A stretch of DNA of 64,000 nucleotides from NCBI RefSeq assembly GCF_037975245.1, contig NC_092578.1, positions 16,002,821 to 16,066,820 on the forward strand, read 5' to 3'. Source of the stretch: Apostichopus japonicus. Lineage: Eukaryota; Echinodermata; Holothuroidea; Aspidochirotida; Stichopodidae. The notes beneath the pieces are model-generated. The model did not search any database and was not told the DNA's origin. It saw only the letters and a list, made by a program, of their open reading frames with translations. Every line of letters starts with the position of its first letter. Position 1 is the stretch's first letter. Made by a program: the position numbers and the translations under genes. Positions 11,531 to 24,014 of this stretch are shown here, one piece after another.

Positions 11531-14176
11531 TATATATTTATATAATTGAAATCGTGGTAAGTTGAACAATGTTATATATATTGAGCATATACTATTTTAG
11601 TTTGTATTTTCCGAAGTATAGGCTTATATTTATATTCCGAGGTTTATATCAAAGTGCTGCTATCATTTTATGTGCGAATATTACACCAATATGATGATGA
11701 AAGTTAACCATTTGATCAGCTCACAGTGCTGTAATAAGTCTCCCTAGTTTCGAGTCTCCAATTAAAGTCAGCTGTGGGCTATAAGTCACAAGTCGAATCA
11801 TCTAATTAGTATGCGCTCTATGCGTTATTAAAGGCAGACATATTCGCAAGTCAAGTGAAGTCAACACACTGGAGTTAATATCTGCTCGGAGTCCGATCTG
11901 CTATAAGTCAGGCTCGAGTCCGACTTGAGCCAAGGCTCGAGTCAGTATAATCTTGACTTAGTTAGACAATTCCGCATGAGTCACTTTTAGCCGGCCCAGA
12001 TAACAAGTGTTAGCTTAAATTGTTGCGCTGTTTCGTATGCAAGATAGTTTTTTATTTCAAGTTAATATTATAAACCAAGTACGCACAAGTTCACATTGTT
12101 GGTCTTTGAGCAAAATTGTCACATCTGCATTGATTCTCCGAAGGTCTTCAAACTACAACTACAAATACTGTATCGTACTGCTTTAAAAAAAATGAGAATA
12201 ACACTTCAAGCATCATGGTTGTATAACACTTTAAACAGAAAACCTCAGCATCGGGTACCGTTGTGTACACTAAATTTCTACTTAACAGCCAATATAACGG
12301 AAAAATAGCCAATGTGATTTGACTCCAGATATCGCTAACACTATTGTAACCGTCAGTATTGAAACGAAAGTATCAAGTGTAATCATGGCGTTAGTTAGGC
12401 TACACAAATTCCACAATGAATGTATATAGGCTTAGGTGAACCTAACGTTAAATTATGTATTCAAAACAGTATAAAAGCCTTTCCAAATGTACAGAGTGCG
12501 CTTGCTTTTTTTTTTCATTGCCGTATCACGTAGCTTGTTTGCATAGATATATAGTCCTATACATGCACGCATTTGTAAATCAGTTGCCCTTTGGGGAGTT
12601 GAGCGGTTTACTATAGCCTTCAAGAACAGAGCTACAGTGTTTTTGTTGTTTTACTGGGTTTCCTCTATGCATTCAAACAACTAAGTTCGACACTCTTTTG
12701 TTACACTACCGTATACTGTTAAACACAGAATGAGACCCAGTTCGACCCGAAAAGCAAACAAGAACGGTAGATGGCATTGTTCCGCGCACACCCGCTGTTT
12801 AAACAAGACTTTTGTAATGTCATTTCAAGAACTGTTGTGTCAAATGCGTCATCACATCAGCAAATGTACATTTGCCACAGCTGTCGTCTATATGGGTCGT
12901 CAAGCTCCATTGCCGCCCGAATTATGAACGCATGGAAGCTTTTGGATATCTCTTGAAAAGTGGTGAATACTAATAGTTTTGCCACCATTTTGAATTTCAA
13001 GCAAAATATTAAAAATCTTAGTAAATTGACGTTATCGCCGGATCAAAATTGTTGTCCCTAAAAGCTTTTTGCTAGCCCGCTACTTGCCGAACCCCAAATT
13101 CTGGAAATTATGGTGCAGCTGCTGGTTGACTTCTTGGCTGGAGGGTATAGGAAGGGATAACGGTATAGGGTCAGGGTAGAACTTAAAGATCATTGCAAAT
13201 AAACCGCAAAGGTGCTGGTTTCTGCAGGTTAGGCATTCTAGCCGCGGGCTAAGAACATATACCGGTACATATATGCTTAGCGCGTTCATCTACCTTCATT
13301 CTTTTTCCTTTTATTTTGTACTGTTTGTATTTTCGAACAAAAGTAATCAAGCTAATGGATATTATTGTTATATAATTTCACATTTCAGCGTCTACCAGCA
13401 TTGCTTCATGGTGCTGAATCACTGAATGCCGGGAGAGCACGCAACCCACTGTAACCCCGACTGTTAAACCGAAGGGACTATTTAATGATCATCAGTTACC
13501 CCCTCCCGGTCACCCCCTCCCCCACTAGAATTATGCTAGAAAGACTATTAATGGTCACTCATGTTTCAAACTTCAGCAAGCTTGTATTAATTCTATTACA
13601 CTTAATGCCATTCCATCTCATTGAGACATTGGTTGTCCCACTGAACATTTCTCAATGGCGGTGAATAATTAGAAAAAAATGTCCGACTATTCTAGAAAGT
13701 ACTTTTTGGCAAACTTGTAGCAATTTTTTAGCAAGCTGAAAATGGCTAATGGGACCAATATTCATGACCCTAAAGTAATACCATTATAATGAGCCAATAG
13801 AGAAGAAGAAATAAATAAAAATAACAGATACTGACTTTTCTTCGTCACTGCAGATGAATTATCAAGGACTCCCCAGGAAGCTCCCCCACCTTACACCTCC
13901 ATTACTCCAGAAAGGATGGACGGAAATGACGTCATCACTCCTGTTCCACCACTCGTTGAAGAAAACACCGAGCAGAATAATGGCGCTGGAAATAAAGACA
14001 TATTACCATTACGTAATCCAGAACCATCGATGCCAACCGAAGGAGAGGAGGAACTTGATGCGCCGAGTGGTAGACGGCAATCGACGGAATCGGGAATCGG
14101 CTTGAGTAAAAAGAAATACCACACAGTCACATTAGCCACCTTGCAAAAACAGTATTCTAATGTTGGTACAGACTGA
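11006..14176 (+). CDS. Death-effector-domain-like protein, two exons, about 200 aa
   Basis: The gene joins 11006-11285 (or 11288) to 13854-14176 and encodes 200 (or 201) residues. Residues ~10-88 look like a death effector domain: an amphipathic helical layout with a late block (SLLFQKLEREGKLS, then VVDFRNALEVVGLSKAAELV) matching the DED pattern of FADD, caspase-8 and PEA15. DEDs are homotypic adaptor modules of apoptosis and innate signalling. The C-terminal ~105 residues are acidic and Ser/Pro-rich, with PPPY at ~104-107 (a WW-domain ligand type motif) and a basic KKKY near the end. No death domain or caspase domain follows, so the architecture resembles PEA15-like DED-plus-tail proteins more than FADD. 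The ATG is in a good context (aacaATGg). A polyadenylation signal lies 21 bases after the stop. The splice is inferred from phase-compatible GT-AG sites; an extra exon in the 2.5-kb intron cannot be excluded. No named orthologue is assigned. Confidence 0.68.
11435..11545. repeat. AT microsatellite in the DED-like gene intron
   Basis: (TA)n of ~100 bp within the 2.5-kb intron. Confidence 0.95.
13854..14176 (+). CDS. DED-like gene, terminal coding exon
   Basis: The acceptor is ctgcag after a pyrimidine-rich tract. The reading frame starts with the last two bases of a split codon, then ELSRTPQEAPPPYTS, and ends at TGA 14174-14176. It encodes the PPPY motif, an acidic stretch (EGEEEL) and a Ser-rich basic end (RRQSTESGIGLSKKK). 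Confidence 0.65.
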
Positions 14177-14196
14177 GGCGTTCGACTCTCCAAAAC

Positions 14197-14202
14197 AATA
14201 AA
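14197..14202 (+). promoter_or_regulatory. Polyadenylation signal of the DED-like gene
   Basis: AATAAA begins 21 bases after the TGA stop codon, giving a very short 3' UTR. Its position supports 13854-14176 as the last exon. Confidence 0.5.
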
Positions 14203-14428
14203 TGCCATTGTTGATTTAAATCCTGTAAACAATTATGGATATCAAAATGACAAATGAATGTATCAACTTGCAAGTTGTCCAGTTAGGGGCTATCTAGCTT
14301 TTTCGAGTAAAATATTACGGTTCAAAACAAAGTAATTATCAAAATGGTAATTGTCGATACAACCTATATATAAACACTGAGGGTTTGTGTGTGTATGTGG
14401 GTGTGCGTGTGCGTTTGTTTTGCTGGCT

Positions 14429-14577
14429 GACCGAGGACTTGAACAAAAGAATTTCAGGTCCTCGGTTGTGATTTCTAAAGAATCACCACGTCCTCGGAAG
14501 AATTCTATTGTATGGGGTATTGTTAAGGTTAGGGTACGTGGATTTGAACAATAGAAAATACAATGGGGTCCTCGGTC
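14429..14577. mobile_element. 149-bp CCGAGGAC MITE, copy 1
   Basis: Inverted ends GACCGAGGAC. Three further (C)GAGGAC boxes and the hairpin GTGATTTCTAAAGAATCAC lie inside. A second copy of identical length lies inverted at 49648-49796. A TG-repeat follows. Confidence 0.8.
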
Positions 14578-14790
14578 TGAATGAAATACAAACATGTGTG
14601 TGTGTGTGTGTGTAGAACACCTGCATGCCTTGCATAGGTCTAGGTCCAGTTGTACAGATGATCATTTAAAACCGTTCCATTGTATATCTTGTTGTTCCGC
14701 CAGTGGAGGACCTCGGTCTTATACGCGTGACATCATGTGACGTCACACGCGCAGTTTGAAGCCATAGCTTACAAAGCCAAATGGAAATAA

Positions 14791-14860
14791 AAATAAAATA
14801 AAACTGTTAGCAAACTGCTTATCAACTAGAGAGCCTGTATAATAGAATGTGTAAAAGTCA
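14791..14860. repeat. 70-bp dispersed repeat, copy 1
   Basis: AAAATAAAACTGTTAGCAAA to AGAGCCTGTATAATAG. The same text, with few changes, lies at 26228-26297 in ABCF2 intron 1. It may be a transposon end. Confidence 0.75.
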
Positions 14861-15422
14861 AAGTCGAGCCAAATGGACGTAGCGTAATCCAAAGGATCTC
14901 TCAAGATCACCAAAAAGAAAACAAAAACACTAACCCCCCCTCCCCCCCCCCACACACACACCTCTACCCCCACAAGAACACTAACATTAACGTCTTTAAA
15001 AAAAACACAGATTGCGTCTGTCTACGGTGTCCCAGAACGGACATGAAACATGACACTGCCAAGTCAAAATTTCGATGTTTAGCCTATTCGAGATAATAAG
15101 TCGCAAATTCTAGGTAATAGGTCCAAATTTCGAGACAAAAAATGTTCAAATATCGAGAGAAAAAACAACTATGCAAATAGTTTTAAATTCCTGTCGAGAT
15201 TATATGTTATTACTTTTCTCAGACTGTTGACTTTGCAATCAAACTTTAATTTGTATTTCTAATGTCTCTTCTGAGCCACAGTAGATATCACACCTTGATA
15301 AAAACTCGTCTTTTATGCAATCGGTACTTTTTAGGGAAGTTGATAAGGGTTGCACAAAATAAGACAGTATAACTAGAGTCTCTGGCATAAGGTTTCTTTA
15401 ATTTACTTACTTACTTACTTAT

Positions 15423-15503
<81 letters not shown>
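15423..15503. repeat. AT microsatellite
   Basis: (TA)n of ~75 bp after CTTA repeats. Confidence 0.95.
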
Positions 15504-15506
<3 letters not shown>

Positions 15507-16078
15507 CGTGATATAATACGAATGTAAGTCATAATAAACAATATGATTATGTTCATATAAATTGTGAAATGATATCCAGTTTATTCTATTAGGTAAATAC
15601 AATGAAGTATAATAATATCATATTTCCAACTGGAGAACTCCCACCCCTCACCATACCCATGCGGACAAAATATAAAATAATTTGTTTATCAATGTCCATG
15701 TACATAGGCCTATATACTTCAATTTTTTTGGTGATATGATTAGATGTAACCTTCTTTTCTTGTAGCATACGAATTATTTTTTCCGAACCGTCATTAATAT
15801 GTTTTGTTTTTTGGTACATTCATGTTATCAAATTAATCAATTAGTAAGTTTTAACAATAAAATGAAGAAAACAAAAAAACAAAAAGAAAAGATGATTAAG
15901 TTTCATGAGGTTAATGTCATCATTATATAAAGTATAATGTAATTGTAGAGATGTTGTTAACTGAAAACAAATAAATGTTATGATATTGTTTTAAAAAACG
16001 TCTGTGTCCATACAGTGTTTTAAAATGCGAAAAAGAAAGCCCCTTCCTATCTCGTCTCAGCCCTTCCCCCTCGTAATG

Positions 16079-16713
16079 CAGGGGCGTAGCGAGCGGTGGG
16101 TGTGGGGGGGGTGTCACACCCCCCCCAATAATTTGGTCGCTGTCGGCAAATTTTGGGTCTGTCGGCAAAAGGAGAAAAGGTGAAGAGAGCGGAAGGGGAA
16201 GAAAGAAGGAAAGCTGAATAGAGAAAAGGAGAACGGGAGCTTCTTCCGTGCCAAATTTGACTTAAAATATGCACCAGATTGCATCTAAGGACGTTTCAAA
16301 ACTAAAAATTTTCCAAAGGGGGAGGGGTAGACCCCCTACCCTTAGACTCCTCCCCCATTTCAGTCACCACTTCCAGATCCGTCGGCAAATCAAATTTGAC
16401 TTAAAATATGCACCAGATTGCATCTAAGGACGTTTCAAAACTAAAAATTTTCCAAAGGGGAAGGGGGACACCCCCTCCCCTTAGACCCCTCCCCCATTTC
16501 AGTCACCACTTCCAGATCCGCCGGCAAATCAAATTTGACTTAAAATATACACCAGATTGCATCTAAGGACGTTTCAAAGCTAAAAATTTTCCAAAGGGGA
16601 GGGGGACACCCCCTCCCCTTAGACCCCTCCCCCATTTCAGTCACCACTTCCAGATCCGTCGGCAAATCAAATTATCCACACCCCCCAACAAAAACCCCTT
16701 CGCTACGCCCCTG
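16079..16713. mobile_element. hAT-type MITE, 635 bp, with internal tandem repeats
   Basis: Terminal repeats CAGGGGCGTAGCGA(G/A)G are flanked by the perfect 8-bp target duplication TCGTAATG (16071-16078 and 16714-16721). Inside are three copies of a ~139-bp unit starting near 16252, 16391 and 16530. Confidence 0.92.
16252..16671. repeat. Three 139-bp tandem units inside the hAT-type MITE
   Basis: Each unit begins CAAATTTGACTTAAAATAT(G/A) and ends in TTCCAGATCCG(T/C)CGGCAAAT. Each contains a C-rich/G-rich inverted core (GGGGGA...CCCCCTCCCC). Confidence 0.9.
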
Positions 16714-17707
16714 TCGTAATGTTTCTATAATCTAAGCAGTTCCAAATGACAATGCATTTATTGCAAAATTTTGAACTGTTGAAGGCGTGTTAAGAAAAAC
16801 AAAACCCGCGTAGTGTGTTTACATAAAGACAGTGTATAACCCCTGATGAATGTTCCCTTTGTATACAAAGTATAGGTTTTGTGACATATCCATGCAAGAC
16901 ACATGCACCACCGATACGCACATTTTATGGAAAGCCAAAATGCCCAATAATTAGATATTCCAGATTGTTCGACCGAACCCCCCCCCCCCACCACCACCCC
17001 TTGGATTATCGATTTACAAACCAGGATTATTTGCCGATAAAAATAAATAAGATAAGAACAAATTTATTAAACCGGTCCACTTAGGGTAATTTAATGCATT
17101 AACAACAGTAAACATCACACAAAAATTATAAAATTACAAAATCATGTACAAATAATAAATAAAAAACAATATAATGGACAAGACAAGAGAGCGGAACAGT
17201 TCTCACAAGATAGCACAAGCATTCTAGCGATTGAAAATAAGGTTATAAAGTTTAATACATTGTGGAATAATCGAGGATCATAAACCAGGATTTTCAAAAC
17301 AACCAACGGAAAATCAAACGTAATTATTAGCACAACCTTGCATTCAGACATTATAATGCCGACGTATCGGAGGTAATGAGTATAGTCTAACTGTCTATTT
17401 GTTTCCTGGGGGAGGAATATCCTTCATGGGAATCGCCTTCGGCAACCCAATGGGCCACCCCCTCCCCTCATTATATAGGTCAAAAGGGTGGACGAAAATG
17501 ACTGTGAGTGTGATGATGAAACTCTATCGTGATCAACGTGACCATCGTAGTGAATCTAATGCTGTGGTCCTTTCATGGACGAAGCCCACAAAAGCTCTAT
17601 GAATGTCTGTTTATGGGATGCCTCATGGCATTCTCGGCTTCGGTAATTAATTTCGGGCCAGATTTGTGTACTGTTCTCGATAGCATCAATCCGGTATATC
17701 GCTGGGG

Positions 17708-18364
17708 CAAGGGCGGCGGAACCGGGGGGGCACAGGGGGCACGTGCCCCCCCACTTTTCCTCAGGTTAAAAATGTGCCCTTTTTCTACATAAAAATTGAG
17801 GTGTCTCAAGTTAGCAAGAGGCCAGGGAACCAGAATGAACACTCGGGAAGGGCTGTTTCCGGCCATCTGAGGGCATTGTAAAACCAAAAATTTTCTTGTA
17901 CGCTCCGCGCCAACTGATGGTGGCGCTCCGCTCAGATAGTCGTGCCTTTACAACTTTGCAAATCCTGGCTACGCCCCTGACTTTTAATGAATTTCTGTGG
18001 GTCAAACTGAAAGCTATTTCGAATGGAAAAAAATTGTTAAGATATTGACAAGAAATAAACTCTAATTCGGAAGATTCCTACATTAGCAACTAGCATGATT
18101 TTCACCTCATTCTGTCTTCAAAGAAAACTTGTTCCTTGTTTCCCAATTTGCACATTGGATATTGCAGTGCTAGTATGCATTTTTTCCTTGAGGGTGGGGG
18201 GGGGCGTTGATGGAGTGATGTGTATACGCAAATAAGATAATACAATAAGAGTTATAAAGGGTACTAAATATCACGCTGCATCAGTCCAATCGAATTTCTG
18301 CAAAGTGCCCTTTGATGTCGGTGCCCCCCCCCCCCCCAGATTAAAAGTGCTTCCGCCGCCCTTG
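17708..18364. mobile_element. hAT-type MITE, 657 bp
   Basis: Ends CAAGGGCGGCGGAA and its complement TTCCGCCGCCCTTG are flanked by the perfect 8-bp target duplication CGCTGGGG (17700-17707 and 18365-18372). Near each end are runs of G or C. No gene inside. Confidence 0.92.
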
Positions 18365-18372
18365 CGCTGGGG

Positions 18373-21300
18373 CAAGGTCCGGGCTGCCAGAAATTGTTTC
18401 GCGGCCCGCGAGGTTTTCAGAACCCTATATAATGCGGCCCGTGGAGCATCATAAGTAACATGGGAAAACGTTCATACTTTGAGGAGTTTTAATACATGTC
18501 CTACTTGTTATAAAATATTTCAACAAATATCATATATCAGACGGATAACACGCTGTAGAAAATTCTGATCATGTTGTATTTTCCATGTTTTATAGTATTT
18601 CTATTTTGGTCACTGGGGTTATCAATTGTTACGTCACGTGGAAGCGATTTCACTGTGGCCTGTCAGATAAACTTCGTGCACGCCCAAGATGTAAACCACT
18701 TACAGCAAGTCCAATTCCGGTGATTGTGCAATTCGCGCGCCATGTGTCTATGGAACCGGTGTGAATGTGTGACGTCTTTATTCTTGGTATTCGATCGGAC
18801 AATATCCCAAAGATAATGGATGGACAAGATCTTCTATTATCGTTGTGATGTATTTTGCCAATCTATATGAAAGCGTATTAAAGCAGTTTCAACAAAGAAA
18901 TAGCACATAAACAAATCAATTGCATTTTGTCCTTATCTTTACTTGAAACAATTTTGCATGAAGAAATTTTTAAACGAAATTAATTTAAGCAGAACTTTCA
19001 GTCTAGAACAGCAGTGTTCTGTGTGTTGCCATCGATTTCTGTTCTGGTCTTTATAGTTTGTGAATCATATTCCGGCATTGAAGAATTAAGCAAGGCTGCA
19101 CCACTGGAAAACAAAAATTAACTATTTTCGTCATCAAAGGTTAGTTGTAAAACTGTTCACAATATGGCGATTATTTTGCCTTAAGTCTTGAAATGTAGAT
19201 CTGCGTCTGGAGTGATCTTTAGAGTATTTGAAGAGTAGAAAATTAAACATACCGGTAGTTGTAAACTACATGAAGGTAGTGTAAGTGCTATACTAACATG
19301 AACTTGTGTTAGAAGTCACACTTGAACTTAGGCTAGGCTAACAGGTCTATGCTATAGTATAGCCTTAGTCAGTGAAACCTTTCAGGCCTATCCAGTCATG
19401 TATTTCCTCAAAATGCTTCGACTCATTGACAAATGGAAATATTCAGACACTAGTACTTAGTCAGTGGTGGGCTGGCATTCTCAATCTCATAGCCTAATTT
19501 AACTTGTCTTCAGTTAAGAATTTTTTTCATCTTGCTGTCAGTATTGGCCTATTTAGGCCTGTTTTGAAACATGCTTCGGTACACAAGGAAAAGGGATTGG
19601 ATGGCATGTGTGTGTACATTAATAACAATACATGTATGCATTTTTGTCTAGGCTAGCAAGGAATGTGCAGTTTCTAACTTAGGGAAACCCACGCTGGTAA
19701 AACGTTCTTGAAGTAGGTCTACGACCAGTAAAATTTTTGCTACCCAGCTTTCTGTACCTACTGTCAGAGAGATCGACAAAGTTTCATCTAAGTTCTAAGT
19801 TTTATAACAATCCAAACTAAACTAATTGATGGGATTATCTGGTCTCTGTCTAACTACTTTCACAATGCCATGGAGCTTTTACGGTTCGAAGATGTCGCTC
19901 TCTTTACATTTGAGAATACATGAGAATTCCCTACCAATTATAGGCTACTATACTGTTTGTGGTTGGACTGGGCCCAGTATTGGAGTGTACTGAACTGTAC
20001 GTTCGCGCCGAAGTGAAAGACATGTAAACAACATTGATTTTTCGTACTTTTATTTTCTTTATAATCAAATCTTTTATTAAGTTGCTGCAAAAGAAAAAAA
20101 ACCATAGACAGGAAAGGGGTCGTCATCCAACCGCAAATACATTTGTAGGCTAGGCTAGTGTCCATACGGTTCATGCTAGTGGTTGATAGTACAGTTAACG
20201 CTGGTTTTCTTACCACACATGGATGTTCATATACAAGTAAAACAAGTTTAGCACACTTTAATTTCTTTTACTTGATGAATGCTTGCAGTGTGGCTTGATA
20301 TACAAGTTAGCACACTTTTATTTGTTTACTTGATGAATGCTTGCAGTTTGGTTGGAATGGTCTTTTAAGTATTCATGAGGAAGAGTGTACTGGCTGCTTC
20401 CATGTCCCTGTATTCTCTGGAGCACTGATGATACAAATAATAGCTCAGAATGGTATCCAACAATTATTGTGGGTGTTTTGTGGCCAAGGAAGTGCATTGG
20501 AGTTCTTGGTTTGTTTCATTGACTTCACAAAGACATGACTTTTTTCCTCTGAAATTTCCACTTTATACTGTACCAATGAACCACTCATTGTTGTACATTC
20601 CAGCGATGTAACGCTTGGTTGGTACTCTTTCGAGTCAGCCTGAGGTTGAATATTAGCAGAAATGGATTCTCTCTCCTCTGCATGGTCTCTAATGGGCACA
20701 ATTTTGCAGTGGTTGGTCACTGGAGAGTCGCAGCTTCTCAATCTTTCCAACATCAATGGGTATAAAAATGTGATGAGATCGTATTCCTGCTATAGTTTAT
20801 GATGGTGTCTGCACGTGACACACTGGTTGTATTGTTCTAGAATGTAGTGTCTACATGTGACACACAGGTGATATTGTTCAAAAGGTTTATACAAATGAGG
20901 TACCAGTGTTTGTATAGCATGAGGGGGAAAAAAAGGGGACTGGGTTAGGTTAAAGTAGCATTTTGCGTCCTTTTCTATGGTTTTTTTCAACCTCACTGAT
21001 CCCTTGATGCCATAACAACATAGTTCTAGCTTATCTATTCAAATCAAACTTCATATGGTGGCATAAAAGTCGAAAAATTTACAACTTTTTACTTTGTATT
21101 TCTCGAAGATATTTTCCGTTGGGATCCCAATAAACCTCACCCATAATATGAATATTTAAAAGCGACGAACGTCATTGATCGATATGTAATACAACACCAT
21201 GCTTGATTTGTGTAGATTGTCTATGGCAGTTGAACTAGGGAGTTGTTAGAGTACCAGCTTGCTGGTTGTAACAAGTTACCAACTCGACGTTTTTGAATCT

Positions 21301-21618
21301 ATATTTAGCAACGGCTCAAAACTAAACCTGCATCTCTGATTGGTTGAGTTCAAACTAGTGGGTTGGGGGAACTGTATCTGTATGTGATTAATATGAAATG
21401 TGTAATTTGTCGGAGGACACTTTTCACATTATCTACAAATGTCCTTAATTACTCGCCAATTAACGCTTTTGACAGGAAAAAATGGGCTAATATCTTAGTT
21501 TGCTGTTTTGTGATTGATATATGTAAAAAACTTGATAGATTGTCCAAAAAATGAAAACGGTGACCAAATGCAAAATGCTGCTTTAAAGCCAGAGAGCAGT
21601 AAGACAGACACAAGTCTA
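18373..21618. other. Gene-free stretch
   Basis: The beginning (18374-18450) has GCGGCCCGCGAGGTTTTCAG text like hAT remnants. A 103-codon open frame on the minus strand (20445-20756) has an ordinary composition but no recognisable domain. Two small direct repeats occur at 20231-20351 and 20803-20880. Confidence 0.5.
20231..20351. repeat. Two-fold ~65-bp tandem repeat
   Basis: ATACAAG...TTAGCACACTT...ACTTGATGAATGCTTGCAGT occurs at 20231-20292 and 20300-20351. Confidence 0.8.
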
Positions 21619-22190
21619 AAAAGAAAAGTCCAGGTCAAAATTTCTTTTTGATATACTGTATCTTAAAAATGAACCTAATCTAAGCATTCTGGTGAAATTT
21701 GCATTCAATTCCTATGTTCTGTTTTTGAGATATTGACAGTTGAAGTTATCTGATATTCTACCAAAGTGAACTTGAAGCAAACAGGTGTGATGTCACAGTT
21801 GCACACTGACAAATAATGTTTTCTTTTTTTTCTGTATTTTTCAGTCTATTGATTTGACCTTAATTGGATAGGAATACTAGTTTGTCTAAAGGGGATGTGA
21901 TGATTATAAAATACCAATACCTATGGTACATGAACATTATGGATGCATCCAATTGTGGAGTATAAAATTAGACATAAATTTTAAAGAAAAAAATAGCTTT
22001 AGTTATCATAGTGCAACAATGACGACAAACCCGTTTGCTCCAAGTTCACTTTTAGTATCAAAGGTGGCAACTTCAACTGTCAATATCTCAAAAAAGGTAC
22101 ATAGGAGTTGAATGCAAATTTCATAAGAATGCTTGGATTATGTTCCTCTTTAAAACATGATAAAGAAATTTTGACCTGGACTATTCTTTT
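21619..22190. mobile_element. Second foldback element, ~165-bp inverted arms
   Basis: Arms at about 21619-21785 and 22029-22190 are imperfect inverted copies. They share AGTCCAGGTCAAAATTTCTT, AAATTTGCATTCAA and TTTTGAGATATTGACAGTTG. The centre is ~240 bp. No clear target duplication was found. Confidence 0.7.
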
Positions 22191-22829
22191 AAGTACTGGC
22201 AGATTTAAATTGTAATGTGTGGTTTAATCCATGTTTCTCTACAAAAACTCTACAACAGTACTGTATACTACTGTATATAAGGCCTCATATTGTGTTGTGT
22301 ATTATGGGAGATTTTGAGGCACTACAGGTATGAGGGACCAGCCTATTGGAGGGTTAACTGAAGTGATCATTTATTGCAGTGGAATACATGCATAATCAAC
22401 CCATTTCTAAAAACAATAATAAAAACAATCTTTTTTGTAACTGCAAAAAATACATTTAATACACAAGCTTCAAACTTGAAATACACTGTATGATATTAAC
22501 TTAGTGTAGGGAGTTGTTAAAAAATGTGCGAAAAACGTCTAATATTCAAATTGCCACCATACCATGAAGGAGTTGAGTGCCAAAGCTGAAATTTGATGTA
22601 CAAGTAGATATAATATATATATTTAACTGGTGTAAATTTCAATAAATGTTTCAATTGATCGCGGGGTCAACCGGGGTCAAGAAGGGCGGGGTCTTTTTCA
22701 CCTTTTTCTGGCTGGAGCCAACTTTGGCCCCATGCCATTTCTTAATTAATGCATTGGTGGGCTTATAATTGCTTATGGGTATAGACATGCAACCATAGTT
22801 AATACCCAAGGAATATAGGATTCATGTGA

Positions 22830-23265
22830 CCTCTCATGTGGATACAGGGTGACCTTAAAAATCACAAAAATCATTTTTGACAGAATAAAGTGCCTACTTT
22901 GGGTGATCATAACCAGAAAAATAAAGGAGATACAGTTAAATTGAGTGCAGATTCATAAATTTTGGCAAGAAGTAAGATAGAATACCAAATTTGAGCTCTC
23001 TACCTGGTACAAAGACTGAATTATGAGCTTTCAAAGTCGGAAAATATCACAAAAGTCACTTTTTGCGAATCGCAAACGAGCAAAATGGCCACAACAACCA
23101 AATTTCAACGGGCCATATCTCGAAAACGACATGGAGTATGATTTTAATTTTTGGTATGTGTTCATATGGGACATACTCAATCATTCTGATGAAATTTCAT
23201 CTAAATCTGAGAGGGTCACCTGGGGACCACTGGTTGATTTGACATGGAATGACCCGGTGGCGTTA
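22830..23265. repeat. Fragment of an unassigned dispersed repeat
   Basis: Ends in TTGATTTGACATGGAATGAC, whose complement I associate with ends of a repeat seen in several marine animals. Only one end is visible here, so the extent is uncertain. Confidence 0.3.
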
Positions 23266-23454
23266 CCAACATTCCCATACATATTATAACACTGAATAAA
23301 TTTGAAGTGACAATGTCGGCCCTGAGGTAAACATATATATATATATATATATAGTGTCTGTCATCAAACATAGCAGATTTGGGTTCCCCTGTTTGCATTG
23401 CAAAGAAAAGCCTTAACATTGTGTTGATTGTTGTATTATTTCGAAAAGGAAGTT

Positions 23455-23525
23455 CAAATGGATAAGATAAGATAAGATAAGATAAGATAAGATTCACTTT
23501 ATTAAACCCACTTCGGGTAATTAAA
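23455..23525. repeat. GATAA microsatellite and retroelement-like tail
   Basis: (GATAA)6 followed by GATTCACTTTATTAAACCCA and CTTCGGGTAATTAA. A related tail, GATAAGAACAAATTTATTAA then CTTAGGGTAATTTAA, is at ~17049-17092. It looks like the 3' end of a non-LTR element read from the minus strand; the family is not determined. Confidence 0.5.
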
Positions 23526-23823
23526 GACCAACTATGGAGACATTTCGATGAACATAAAATCCCACCATTTTTCATGTATGTAATCCTTAACTGACTCCAA
23601 TCACATTGCTGTAATTAACTTTACCAATTTCGGACGTTAAATAAGTGAAAAATGGGACGAAAAGTCAGCTTCTATTTCAGACATTCCTGAAACATTCCTA
23701 AGACATCAGGTGACCATGTGACGTCAACGTTTGTATACCTCACTCACAACTATACTTTTAGTGTGTAAAGTCGTATACTTGAGCTGCCAAAAACATCAAC
23801 GATATTACTCCTTTTTCCTCAAA

Positions 23824-24006
23824 ATGTCACAATTCTGTGTTGTTGGAGGTTGCAGTTAAACCTCATCCAACAAAAGCATCAGCTTTTTTAGATTTCCGAG
23901 TAAAAGAACCGACGTAAAACGCCGCAGACTTTGGATCAATTTTTTGAGATCCACGCGGAAAGATTTTTCAGCACCCGGAGTATCTCATGCCCATGAGTCC
24001 ACATGC
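23824..24006 (+). pseudogene. Decayed THAP-type zinc-finger domain
   Basis: The frame MSQFCVVGGCS, stop (23857-23859), then NKSISFFRFPSKRTDVKRRR, LWINFLRSTRKDF and ESTC has the C-x4-C ... FxFP ... W spacing of a THAP domain. The final C-x2-H lacks its His. With the in-frame stop and no visible downstream transposase frame, it is probably a transposon relic (THAP domains occur in P-element-like transposases) or a dead gene copy. Confidence 0.6.
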
Positions 24007-24014
24007 TTGACCCT

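Larger units (their letters stand above)
14203..16070. other. Gene-free stretch
   Basis: Holds the 149-bp MITE, the 70-bp repeat and an AT microsatellite. No coding exon seen. Confidence 0.6.

Noticed and set aside
20445-20756. 103-codon minus-strand open frame
   Set aside because: Composition is protein-like, but no domain, splice context or start signal was recognised; it may be a transposon remnant.
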